Source of the DNA: Verrucomicrobiota bacterium
Lineage (GTDB): Bacteria > Chlamydiota > Chlamydiia > Chlamydiales > SM23-39
Direction: 5' to 3'
DNA: 64,000 bases
Assembly: GCA_018239895.1 (NCBI GenBank)
Contig: JAFEGL010000003.1
Coordinates: 1-64,000 of the forward strand
Shown: piece after piece, positions 17,882-25,992 of the stretch
Layout of the letters: each line of letters opens with the position of its first letter
Position numbering within the stretch: the stretch's first letter is position 1
Program-made: the position numbers and the translations under genes
Notes under the pieces: model-generated
Database searches by the model: none
Told to the model about the DNA's origin: nothing
What the model saw: only the letters and a program-made list of their open reading frames with translations

Positions 17882-20204
17882 GCCATGCTCCTTGCCCTAG
17901 AAGCTTATACGCTTTTGAATCGCTAGGATCAATAGCAACAAATTGAACCCATTCATTGAAAATCAAGTTTTGTAAAGTCTTATGCTTATTTACAATAACC
18001 TCAACCTTATCCTTAGGAGCTAATACAACCGAAAGAAGTCTTATTGGAATGTGATACGGCTCAGTATCATTTAAATGAGTCGATTGGAGAGGCAACCCAT
18101 GCATCAAATCGCTTTCATTTCCCTGCATGACTCCAATTTTCCCTACGACATTGTGGGTGATTTTGCTTCCGCTACCAAACAAAATGGGATCGATTGTTGA
18201 GAAAAAGTAATGTGTATTGATCCACTCTGCAACAATCATTGGTGCTGTAAGAATTGTCTCTAGAATAGATCCATCTAAGTCTTGCCTCCAATCATAAGAG
18301 TGCAAAAAGCAACGGCCGTTCAAATCTAGGTTTTGGGTTAAAGTCCTGGGCCCGACTATAAACCCAGCATTTTTCGCCAATCCCCACTCTGGACGAGTAT
18401 CAGACCAATCAATGCTTTTTCTGACGGCCTCTTTGACCCCTTTCAAGGATTCGAACTGGGACATACGAATAGCAGCATTCGATTTTTGAGCTTGTTTTAA
18501 GTCATTCTTTAATTTGGAAATTAATTCAGCGTGCCGCGAGGGAGATTCCTCATTCCAAAAAAGGTTAACATCATCAGTGGTTGTATCGTGTTGAGCTGCT
18601 AAAAATAAGGTTGATTCGGGAATATCGATTCCCCGTTTTTTTAGCTCAGATCGAACTGCGGAAGAATTGAGAAGGGATGTAATCAGTCTGGCATTCGGCC
18701 CTCCGGCGTTTCCTCCGCAGGCTCCACAATTCAAAGTGGATAAATGAGGGTTATTTTGAACGTTGCATCCATGTCCACAAAAGATCACAATCGAGGCGAA
18801 ATCATTTGTCAGCCCAATCATCGACAAAGCTGCTTGCGCGTAATCGATCTGATCCTTGAGAGGTATACACTTTTCGATCTCAACAAAACAAAATTTATTA
18901 TTTTTTTGGCCCATTTTTTGAAGAAACGAAGCCAATCCAGGCATCAATGATTTTAAAGTCATCCAAAGCCCAGACCACGGACCTGCAGCTTCAGCAAGAG
19001 CAAAAGGAGTTCCGAATTGGTACTTTAAGCTTCTAAAGTTATCAATGAAAGCAGACTTTGCTTTGTTGAAATATCTTGAAAATAGGTTTTTGACAGCCAT
19101 TTCGGATACATCATGCCGCGGTCTTAGCAACACTGGACAAGAGGGGGTGTTCTCTTTTGATCTACTATTTTTTAATGAAATCGGAATTCCGAAAAAACCA
19201 GCGAAGCCAAAGGTTTTCCAGTTTCCCTGCTTTTCGAGTTGCTTTCGAAACGATTCTGAACGGACGTCTATGCAAAATACCAATTGCCCAAGAGGGATGT
19301 TTTTCCTAAACGAAAAAGAGTTCAGCTTGACCTCTGAACACAAATTTTGAATCAAAGAGGTAGAATATCTCTTCTCTTCTTCTTCAACCTTTTCTTTCGT
19401 CCAAAAATGTCTATAGGATTGATTGCCAAAAGAGAGGTCAGATTCTTTCATGTCATTTTGAACAACAAATCGAATCACGATTCGGACGGCCAAAAACTGG
19501 ACAAGATCTATAGGATATTGAGAGGGGGCAATTTCCCAGTCAGTTCGGTATTTTACGTAGCCCGCCCAACCAGATAGCTGAGCAAGTTGTCCTGCCAAAA
19601 ATTTAACCTTATCCTCTTCACGAATTTGAAAGCGCTTTAGTCCTTCTTGGATAGCATCTTCAGGGTCTTCAGGAAATAAATCGAATTTTTTCCTTTCTCT
19701 GTTTGATCTTATAAGAAGTTGGTCATGGCGAGCCAACATGCGCCAAGAACGGTAGAATCCAAGATGTCTACCTGGCATTTTCCAGGCGGCTTGTCCTTTA
19801 TCTAAAAATGCTTGAATCCACTTTATGAAATGTCTATTGACGATCTCCTCTGTTCTAGAAAATGATTTAGAGTTGGAAAAAAGGGCATTATACTCTGCCA
19901 GAGCCATCCAAAAATTTTTGTCCTCTAAACCTAAAAGTGGATTGGAGGCTATTGAGTTTTTCAATGGCCATACAGGGCCTATGTAATCAGAGGCTAACGA
20001 AACGAGTTTCGAGATGCTTTCCTTTTTTTTCCCCTTAAACGAGCTGCTCAAAGCGCAATCCCACTCCTTTAGGGATGGCTTACCAGAGCTAGCTATTGAT
20101 TTGCTGCAAGGCACTTGCTGCCCTTTACTCGTAGGAGAATCTTCATTATTTATGAAGGAGTTCTTCAAAATTGATGCATTCATTAAAGTTGCAGATTCAT
20201 TCAT
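17865..20204 (-). CDS. dabA: DabA-type inorganic carbon transporter subunit (DUF2309)
   Basis: DabA is the carbonic-anhydrase-like subunit that works with DabB to accumulate bicarbonate, driven by a cation gradient. The 779-residue protein has the family signatures CIDVRSESFR and FGFAGFFG around residue 311, GHGCNVQNNP at 477 and NCGACGG at 492. The presumed zinc ligands C311, D313, H478 and C493 are all present with the same H-to-C spacing as in the characterised Halothiobacillus protein. The gene follows dabB by 14 bases in one operon. Its AT-rich composition suggests acquisition by transfer. Similar systems are known in Legionella and Staphylococcus. Confidence 0.93.
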   Translation of the reverse strand: MNESATLMNASILKNSFINNEDSPTSKGQQVPCSKSIASSGKPSLKEWDCALSSSFKGKKKESISKLVSLASDYIGPVWPLKNSIASNPLLGLEDKNFWMALAEYNALFSNSKSFSRTEEIVNRHFIKWIQAFLDKGQAAWKMPGRHLGFYRSWRMLARHDQLLIRSNRERKKFDLFPEDPEDAIQEGLKRFQIREEDKVKFLAGQLAQLSGWAGYVKYRTDWEIAPSQYPIDLVQFLAVRIVIRFVVQNDMKESDLSFGNQSYRHFWTKEKVEEEEKRYSTSLIQNLCSEVKLNSFSFRKNIPLGQLVFCIDVRSESFRKQLEKQGNWKTFGFAGFFGIPISLKNSRSKENTPSCPVLLRPRHDVSEMAVKNLFSRYFNKAKSAFIDNFRSLKYQFGTPFALAEAAGPWSGLWMTLKSLMPGLASFLQKMGQKNNKFCFVEIEKCIPLKDQIDYAQAALSMIGLTNDFASIVIFCGHGCNVQNNPHLSTLNCGACGGNAGGPNARLITSLLNSSAVRSELKKRGIDIPESTLFLAAQHDTTTDDVNLFWNEESPSRHAELISKLKNDLKQAQKSNAAIRMSQFESLKGVKEAVRKSIDWSDTRPEWGLAKNAGFIVGPRTLTQNLDLNGRCFLHSYDWRQDLDGSILETILTAPMIVAEWINTHYFFSTIDPILFGSGSKITHNVVGKIGVMQGNESDLMHGLPLQSTHLNDTEPYHIPIRLLSVVLAPKDKVEVIVNKHKTLQNLIFNEWVQFVAIDPSDSKAYKLLGQGAWHEISG

Positions 20205-20218
20205 TATTTTTACCTGTA

Positions 20219-21706
20219 TTAAAATTTATATTCGTTTCTAAGGAGAGTCATAGTCATAGAACTGCTTTTCGATGAATTCAGCATTTTTACATAGAGTCTC
20301 GGTGAGGAGAGCACTCGAAAAAGATTCATGTTTACTATAAGCGAAATCGCCACAATCAAGCTGGCCCCAAGCATGTGAAGAGGATTGAGCCCAATAGCGA
20401 CATCAATACCCGGCGGGAACAGGGCAAATTTGGTTATATAAACCGTAAATCCGTAAAGAGTTCCGAAGAGAACCGGAGCGATAGAACCCAATAAAACTTT
20501 GAAAACAAACGGCTTTTGATTGAAAAATGAATAGGCTATTTGGGATGAAGCCAGCCAGGAGAATACAATCAAAACTGACTGGGGAGTCCTAAAATCAAGA
20601 GAAATGCCTGCTGCTGTAGCAAACGCAAAGGCAGCTGGTAAGGCAAAGCAAAGAGCCAGTAAATATCTTAAACGATTTTTTTTCGATTCGTTCTCCCGAT
20701 TTTCTAAAATCGCCGATCCAGAATTGAGAAAAAGGTAACATTTGAAAAAGCCGTGCCAAAATAAATGGGCAAATGCTGCTGAAAAAAGCCCAAGGCCGCA
20801 CTGCATCAACATAAACCCCATTTGGGCCATAGTGGAACAAGCAAGCATTCCTTTAATGTTATTTTGGACAAGTTTCCAACCAGTTCCTACAATCGCTGAA
20901 ATCAAACCAAGAGTAAAAAGTAGATGAAGAAATAGATGAAATTCAGCAATCAAAGGAGAAAAACGGATTAAAAGAAGACAGCCCCCATTCACTAACCCAG
21001 CGTGCATTAGGCCGCTGATTGGGGTAGGTGAATTCAAAGAGCTAATTAGCCATTTGTGAAACGGCCAGACACCTGACTGGATTAAGGCCGCAGTACCTAG
21101 AAGAAATAGGACACAGCACTGCATAAACGGAGGTATAGTGTGACGAATAGCCAAAGTTTCATGAAGTGAAAAAGTGTGAGCGTAATAGAAGAGAACTCCC
21201 AGAGCGAGACTCATGAGAGCACCCCCAAATGAGAAAAATTTTAACATATAAAGTCCGCTGTTTCGAGAAGCAGACCATTCTTGCTTGTGAATCATCAAAC
21301 TTCCCAGCAAGAGGTTGCTAAACATCCAAAAAGCCGCCATAAGAATCAAATCATCTGCAGCGATCAGCAACAATAAACTGGATGTTATAAGCCCAAGCTT
21401 TACAAAATATAGATTAAAATTCCTATCTCCAGACATATATCTTACTGAAAAGGAATGTACAATTCCCGAAATAAATAAAATAAATAATTCTACAAACAAA
21501 TTAAAAATATCTATTTTAATCCCCAACTTGTAGTTTGGAAGGTCCCCAGAGCTTAATGCCAGCCAACCAAACAATAAAAGTCCGATGAATGAGAGCCAAA
21601 CTCCGAATGCCGGGGCGCAATTCAATTTGTATCTTATTAAAGATAAACGCATTAAACCAAATAGACCTGGGATCAATGTCAAAATTAGAAAAGTAAAATA
21701 TTCCAT
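20219..21706 (-). CDS. dabB: DabB-type proton-conducting membrane subunit
   Basis: This 495-residue polytopic protein belongs to the NuoL/MrpA-type proton-translocating family that forms the membrane half of DAB systems. About 13 hydrophobic helices are visible. The typical core blocks are ALIQSGVWPFHKWLISSL and PTPISGLMHAGLVNGGCLL, followed by GMLACSTMAQMGFMLMQCGLG. The length fits DabB and is shorter than NuoL. There are no other complex I genes nearby, and dabA follows directly, so a role in coupled bicarbonate uptake is the best reading. Confidence 0.92.
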   Translation of the reverse strand: MEYFTFLILTLIPGLFGLMRLSLIRYKLNCAPAFGVWLSFIGLLLFGWLALSSGDLPNYKLGIKIDIFNLFVELFILFISGIVHSFSVRYMSGDRNFNLYFVKLGLITSSLLLLIAADDLILMAAFWMFSNLLLGSLMIHKQEWSASRNSGLYMLKFFSFGGALMSLALGVLFYYAHTFSLHETLAIRHTIPPFMQCCVLFLLGTAALIQSGVWPFHKWLISSLNSPTPISGLMHAGLVNGGCLLLIRFSPLIAEFHLFLHLLFTLGLISAIVGTGWKLVQNNIKGMLACSTMAQMGFMLMQCGLGLFSAAFAHLFWHGFFKCYLFLNSGSAILENRENESKKNRLRYLLALCFALPAAFAFATAAGISLDFRTPQSVLIVFSWLASSQIAYSFFNQKPFVFKVLLGSIAPVLFGTLYGFTVYITKFALFPPGIDVAIGLNPLHMLGASLIVAISLIVNMNLFRVLSSPRLYVKMLNSSKSSSMTMTLLRNEYKF

Positions 21707-21810
21707 TTAAAAAACCCTTTGTAAAGACGACACAGCCAATTTTTCTTTCTTATTGATCAGGATAAAAAACATCAGTAATATAAGGGAAATTCATTAATCT
21801 TCTGACTTGG

Positions 21811-21825
21811 ATAAGATTTTCTTAT
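21811..21825. promoter_or_regulatory. LysR-type operator candidate over the regulator's start codon
   Basis: ATAAGATTTTCTTAT is a perfect six-base dyad with a three-base centre and contains the T-N11-A pattern (T21812, A21824). It overlaps the LysR gene start in the 117-base divergent intergenic region with dabB. Confidence 0.55.
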
Positions 21826-22702
21826 GGACACTTTTTCCTTAGAATGCTTTGTAGCTGTAGCGGAAACAGGAAGTTTCACAAAGGCTGCAAGGAAAATGAA
21901 AAGAACACAGTCGGCCATGACTCAGCAGATCGCAAATTTAGAAAAACAGCTCAATACTCGTTTAATCGAAAGGAGAAAAAAGCTCGAACTTACACAAGAC
22001 GGCTATGTTTTTTTCCCTTACGCTTTAAAAATGCTTGCTGTTCATCACGAGATTATAGACCGGTTCAAACACCCAGAGCTTGACGGGGAGGTGCGGGTTG
22101 GCATTCCTGAAGATTTTGCAGATCGATTTTTAGCGGATGTCCTTGCCGATTTTGCCAGAATCCATCCAAGGATCTTTTTGAACGTCCAATGCGGACTTTC
22201 ACTGAACCTTTATGAACAATTTAAAAATAAAACCCTCGATTTAGTCCTTGTAAAAATGACCTCTCCCGAAGATTTTCCGTTTGGAGTAGAAATCTGGGCG
22301 GAACCTCTTGTTTGGGTTGGAAAGCCAGACATGATCTCCAAACAAAATCTTGGAATGCCCCTTCCCCTTGTTCTAGCTCCAGAACCTTGCGTCTACCGTT
22401 CAAGAGCAATCGAGGCGTTAGAGCAAAATAATATTCGTTGGAGAATGGTTTATTCCAGCCCAAGCTACGCAGGAACCATAGCTGCAGTCCAAGCGCATAT
22501 GGGAGTTACAGTGCTTCCAATCACGATGATTCCTGATAAATTAGCTAAAATTGACTCCCTTCTTCCCCCTCTGCCCGATATCCATGTTTCCCTAATCCGT
22601 CAAAGCAGCAAAGCAGGGCCAGCGATTGAATCTCTCACTGATTTTTTAATCAAAAAATTGAAAGAGAATAAACATTCGATCGCATCTTTGAAAGAGTCGT
22701 AA
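21824..22702 (+). CDS. LysR-family transcriptional regulator, divergent from dabBA
   Basis: The 292-residue protein has the N-terminal winged helix-turn-helix (residues 1-60, FVAVAETGSFTKAARKM then QSAMTQQIANLEKQL) and a substrate-binding effector domain (EVRVGIPEDFADRFL onwards). It is divergently transcribed from dabB, the normal arrangement for a LysR regulator and its target, so it probably controls the carbon pump in response to a small ligand. A palindromic T-N11-A site covers its own start codon, suggesting autoregulation. The region is AT-rich like the dab genes. Confidence 0.93.
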   Translation: MDTFSLECFVAVAETGSFTKAARKMKRTQSAMTQQIANLEKQLNTRLIERRKKLELTQDGYVFFPYALKMLAVHHEIIDRFKHPELDGEVRVGIPEDFADRFLADVLADFARIHPRIFLNVQCGLSLNLYEQFKNKTLDLVLVKMTSPEDFPFGVEIWAEPLVWVGKPDMISKQNLGMPLPLVLAPEPCVYRSRAIEALEQNNIRWRMVYSSPSYAGTIAAVQAHMGVTVLPITMIPDKLAKIDSLLPPLPDIHVSLIRQSSKAGPAIESLTDFLIKKLKENKHSIASLKES

Positions 22703-22861
22703 TCCAAACATTATTCTTAAAGTTTTATTAAATTCGATCTCTATTGAAAGGGGCGTTATTGCGCAAATAGCTGCGGGTGACAGCTTTCTTGCCTGAGGAA
22801 CCAATGAGCTGAAAACTTTTGTTTGAGACAACAAAAAGGCTCAGAAGACATCGGATAGGTT

Positions 22862-23230
22862 CATGACCGAGGCGGCAAGCAGATAATACCGCCCTACAAG
22901 AATGAGAGAGTACAAAACTGGCATCCGATCAATGCATTAAAAGCGAGGGTCGAAGCGTTCCGAAGAATCGCTGAGCTTGGAACAGAAGGAAGGGCACTAG
23001 GAAAAAAGAGATCGACTAGCTTCTCGCCTAGCAGAAACTCAAACTACAGAAGTGGCAATAAGATTGAAGGTATTAGATCAAATGACAGAACTTGGCCTGC
23101 CGAAAATACAAAGAGTGGCCGTGTGAATCAAGCAACAGCTAGACAACTACTCTGCTTGGAGGAATTGCTCAACAACGCCACTTTGAGGATAAATTTCAAA
23201 CCATTCACCTTCTATCAAAACCTAAAATAA
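22862..23230 (+). pseudogene. Degenerate IS transposase remnant (IS4/IS5-like C-terminus)
   Basis: An open frame without a plausible start runs from 22859, just after a stop at 22856-22858, to 23230. Its beginning reads KQIIPPYKNERVQNWHPIN and FRRIAELG, resembling the IPPRKNA...RN..I..IG stretch of IS4/IS5-type transposases. From 23013 to 23126 the neighbouring frame carries the expected continuation, SRLAETQTTEVAIRLKVLDQ then MTELGLP, so a frameshift and an internal deletion separate the parts. Only the C-terminal portion survives. The 770 bases between the LysR gene and 23473 hold nothing else except AT-rich sequence and the right direct repeat. Confidence 0.65.
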
Positions 23231-23243
23231 TCTTCTATTGGTT
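23221..23243 (+). repeat. Direct repeat, right copy around the Dab genes
   Basis: CCTAAAATAATCTTC continues to position 23243 and matches the left copy at 17583-17605 with one difference. It overlaps the end of the transposase remnant. Confidence 0.8.
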
Positions 23244-23472
23244 GCTTATTTTATTATCAAGCAACTCCTCAAGAGATGGTATATACCTTCGATTGAAAAT
23301 ATTTTATTATAAGTTGTAATAAATAAAAATTAAAACAGAGCTTAACCAGGGCATCCCTCAAAATATAAATACCATTTAAAAGGTAACAATATTTTAAAAA
23401 AATTCAATTACCTGCATTAAATTCACCGTTAGAATATAATAATCACGAACAAATTAAAAATTTGGAGAAAAT

Positions 23473-23928
23473 ATGACTTTTCAACCAACATCTATTTTTA
23501 CTGTTAATAGTCCGATGACAGCTGAAAACTTTGAAGCAGCTCTCGTTAGACATTATGGCAATAGAGCTATCGATGATTTAAATACAACTAACAATCAGAA
23601 TTATCTTAGCTTTAAAAACACTGGAAACCTTCAAAACAACTATATTCCAACCGATATTCTGAATAGAGTTTCATTTTCTGTATACAGGGCCTTGCAAAAT
23701 AGCAGTAACCTGGCACCTCCCGCTCCTCAACAACCCGCTTGCGAGGAAACTCAAGAAGAACAATTAACTGATCGAGATAAACTAGAATACCTCACCAAAT
23801 TTACAACCCAAGCTCACACCATTTATAATGATAAATCACTTTTGGCAGCTATGAAATTCCCCCCAAGAAGCCAATGGCCGGATTTCAATACAATGCACAG
23901 AGCTATGCAAGGATTTTCAAGACAGTAA
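23473..23928 (+). CDS. Hypothetical 151-residue protein, possible effector
   Basis: The product has no recognisable domain. It is polar and Asn/Thr/Gln-rich with a proline patch (LAPPAPQQPACEETQEEQ) around residue 80 and no signal peptide. The N-terminal 20 residues are Ser/Thr/Pro-rich, as is often seen in type III effectors, but this is weak evidence. A GGAG ribosome-binding site and a TATAAT box (23435-23440) precede it, and a double hairpin terminator follows, so it is a monocistronic unit. Confidence 0.65.
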   Translation: MTFQPTSIFTVNSPMTAENFEAALVRHYGNRAIDDLNTTNNQNYLSFKNTGNLQNNYIPTDILNRVSFSVYRALQNSSNLAPPAPQQPACEETQEEQLTDRDKLEYLTKFTTQAHTIYNDKSLLAAMKFPPRSQWPDFNTMHRAMQGFSRQ

Positions 23929-23957
23929 AACAAACTTAAGTTGCTTAGCAGACCTTA

Positions 23958-24025
23958 AGAGTGTGTCTTCAAATTGAAGACACACTCTAAGCTACGGGGT
24001 GGCATTTAGCCACCCCGTTTTATTA
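23958..24025 (+). terminator. Tandem hairpin terminator
   Basis: AGAGTGTGTCTTC pairs with GAAGACACACTCT (23958-23970, 23976-23988). A second stem ACGGGGTGGC/GCCACCCCGT (23994-24003, 24009-24018) is followed by TTTATT. It closes the 151-residue gene and abuts the convergent photolyase-family gene. Confidence 0.85.
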
Positions 24026-25486
24026 GTTTGATCTTTGCTTCTTTTCCCAAGCTTCAGCCAATGAAATCTTCTTTCCTATATCCGAGTTATTTTTTTGAAG
24101 ATATCCCAAAAGAACTTTCATTCGGGGATTTTTAGAGAAAAATGGCTTGTGCTTCTTTAAAAACCGCCAAAACAGTCCATCCCAGATCTCTGTCCAGGGC
24201 CCTTTTTTATAGTCGCCCATTTTTAAAAGATAGTTCGAACTGCTGATGTAGGGTTTCGTCGTGATGAGCCCTCCATCGGCATATTGACTCATTCCGTAAA
24301 CATTAGGGACCATCACCCAATCATACGCATCGACGAAATATTCCATGAACCAACGGTAAACCTCGTCCGGTTCAGTCTCGACCAGCAGGAGAAAATTCCC
24401 AAGCACCATCAGCCGTTCGATATGGTGGCAATAACCAGTTTTCAAGATTTTTTGAATGGTCGCATCGATGGGTTCAATTCCTGTGGTCCCATCCCAAAAC
24501 CCTTTTGGCAGCGATTTTTTATGGTGGAAAAAATTGCCAGTTCTTTGAACAGCCCCCTTGAGATGGTAGCTAGCCCTCACAAACTCTCTCCAACCGATGA
24601 TCTGTCGAATAAACCCTTCCATTGAGTTTAAAGGAACCTTCTCCTGCAGCTGTAGCGCTTCATCGATAATTTGGCGAGGGGTCAATAAGCCAATATTCAA
24701 AAGAGGGCTTAAAACACTGTGGAAAAGAAACGACTCATCTTTAACAATCGCATCTTCATAGTCACCGAAAAAAACGAACTTATTTTCTAAAAAATCGGAG
24801 AGGATCTTTTTAGCTCCTAAAAAAGTAGGAGGATACAGGAGGGAAGTTCCCTCTCCAATGGCTTTGGGAAACTCCTTTTTTACATACTCAATCGCCTCTT
24901 CGACCGCCTTGTCTTGCCGCACAGCTGGAATTTTCGGAATTTTAATTTTCGAGGGAATCCGTTTCCTATTTTCATGATCAAAACTAAATTTTCCACCGAT
25001 AGGTTTTCCATTTTTCATCAAAAAATCGCCCGTTTTCCGTTGATGGGCATAAAAAGGGGCCATTGAGAGGTGCTTTTGTTTTTTAAAATAGGTCTCGATT
25101 TCATCCAAAGTAGAAAGAAACATGGGCGATGGGAAAACCCGAATTTTCAATTTGTGAGACCGAGCCGCTTTCTCTACATCCTGACAAAACCAATCGTCCG
25201 TCTCTTCCGCCATATAGATCTCTTCAACCCCAGCTTCTTTAAGATATGAGAAGAGATCGCCCCGTTTCTTCAATTTCTGACTTTGTAAGTAATGGACCTT
25301 GTACCCTTTCTTTTTAAGGAATTCCTCGTAATTTTTCATTGCAGCTCGAAGAAGAATCAGCCTTTGTTTGTGAAAGTTTTGGACGCGGAAAAAGAGAAAT
25401 TCTTCAACAAGCCAAACATCCCTCCCTTTCTCAAGGGCTGGATGCTTTTCGAAAAGGTGATTGGGCAATATTAAAGTAGCTTTCAT
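24023..25486 (-). CDS. Photolyase/cryptochrome of the FeS-BCP class, without the cluster cysteines
   Basis: This is a 487-residue COG3046-type protein, the family that includes bacterial (6-4) photolyase PhrB. Matches include QIIGWREFVRASYHL, HHIERLMVLGNF, WFMEYFVDAYDWVMVPNVYG and ADGGLITTKPYISSSNYLLK. PhrB-type proteins bind a 4Fe-4S cluster with four cysteines. Here only one of the four positions (C353) is retained: the CxxC position reads DYKKGPW near residue 425, and the protein has only two cysteines in total (C101, C353). It would therefore bind FAD but not the cluster. It could repair UV damage during the extracellular stage. Confidence 0.88.
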   Translation of the reverse strand: MKATLILPNHLFEKHPALEKGRDVWLVEEFLFFRVQNFHKQRLILLRAAMKNYEEFLKKKGYKVHYLQSQKLKKRGDLFSYLKEAGVEEIYMAEETDDWFCQDVEKAARSHKLKIRVFPSPMFLSTLDEIETYFKKQKHLSMAPFYAHQRKTGDFLMKNGKPIGGKFSFDHENRKRIPSKIKIPKIPAVRQDKAVEEAIEYVKKEFPKAIGEGTSLLYPPTFLGAKKILSDFLENKFVFFGDYEDAIVKDESFLFHSVLSPLLNIGLLTPRQIIDEALQLQEKVPLNSMEGFIRQIIGWREFVRASYHLKGAVQRTGNFFHHKKSLPKGFWDGTTGIEPIDATIQKILKTGYCHHIERLMVLGNFLLLVETEPDEVYRWFMEYFVDAYDWVMVPNVYGMSQYADGGLITTKPYISSSNYLLKMGDYKKGPWTEIWDGLFWRFLKKHKPFFSKNPRMKVLLGYLQKNNSDIGKKISLAEAWEKKQRSN

Positions 25487-25668
25487 GAGCGCATCTCAAT
25501 AATAAATTTTCCGATAATTGGCCTTTCAAATTCCTATGGAATTGTGAAAAGCCATGTTCGTAGACAATCTTTAAACCTAACCAAATAAGGATTAGACTTT
25601 TTCAAAGATCGGCAGTATAATCTTTGCCATTTTTGACTTCAGACTTGAAACCCATAATAAGAGAGTTT

Positions 25669-25950
25669 ATGAAAATTGTTCAAATGTCGTTCTCTATAAA
25701 TCCGCCGCCGTGCAAAGCATGCAATCGAAAAGTTATCATCGGATATGGCCACAAAGAGGGAAATATCCTCTGTATTTTTCACAAAAGTTGTTTCCGCCAC
25801 CATGTAAATCAGCTGCGAGCCAACCCAATATGCTTTTGCCTAAGCAAAATCTCAGAAGTAAATGGGATGCCAATCGGAATTTACCAAAGAGCCATGAATC
25901 ATAGGCCTCGGCATGTTTCATGGCCCCCTCTCGCCCATGAGTTCATATAA
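25669..25950 (+). CDS. Small cysteine/histidine-rich, RING-like protein
   Basis: The 93-residue product starts at the ATG at 25669; a longer in-frame version is possible. Metal-ligand-like residues are spaced C15-x2-C18, C35-x2-H38-x2-C41, H44-H45 and C55-x-C57, which resembles a degenerate RING/zinc finger (ILCIFHKSCF in the middle). A second, canonical RING protein occurs at 60523-61020. There is no signal peptide or membrane segment. A host-directed ubiquitin-ligase role is speculative. Confidence 0.5.
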   Translation: MKIVQMSFSINPPPCKACNRKVIIGYGHKEGNILCIFHKSCFRHHVNQLRANPICFCLSKISEVNGMPIGIYQRAMNHRPRHVSWPPLAHEFI

Positions 25951-25992
25951 AAAAAACTAACGTCTTTCGGATGGGCAAGGTATATTGCAAGT

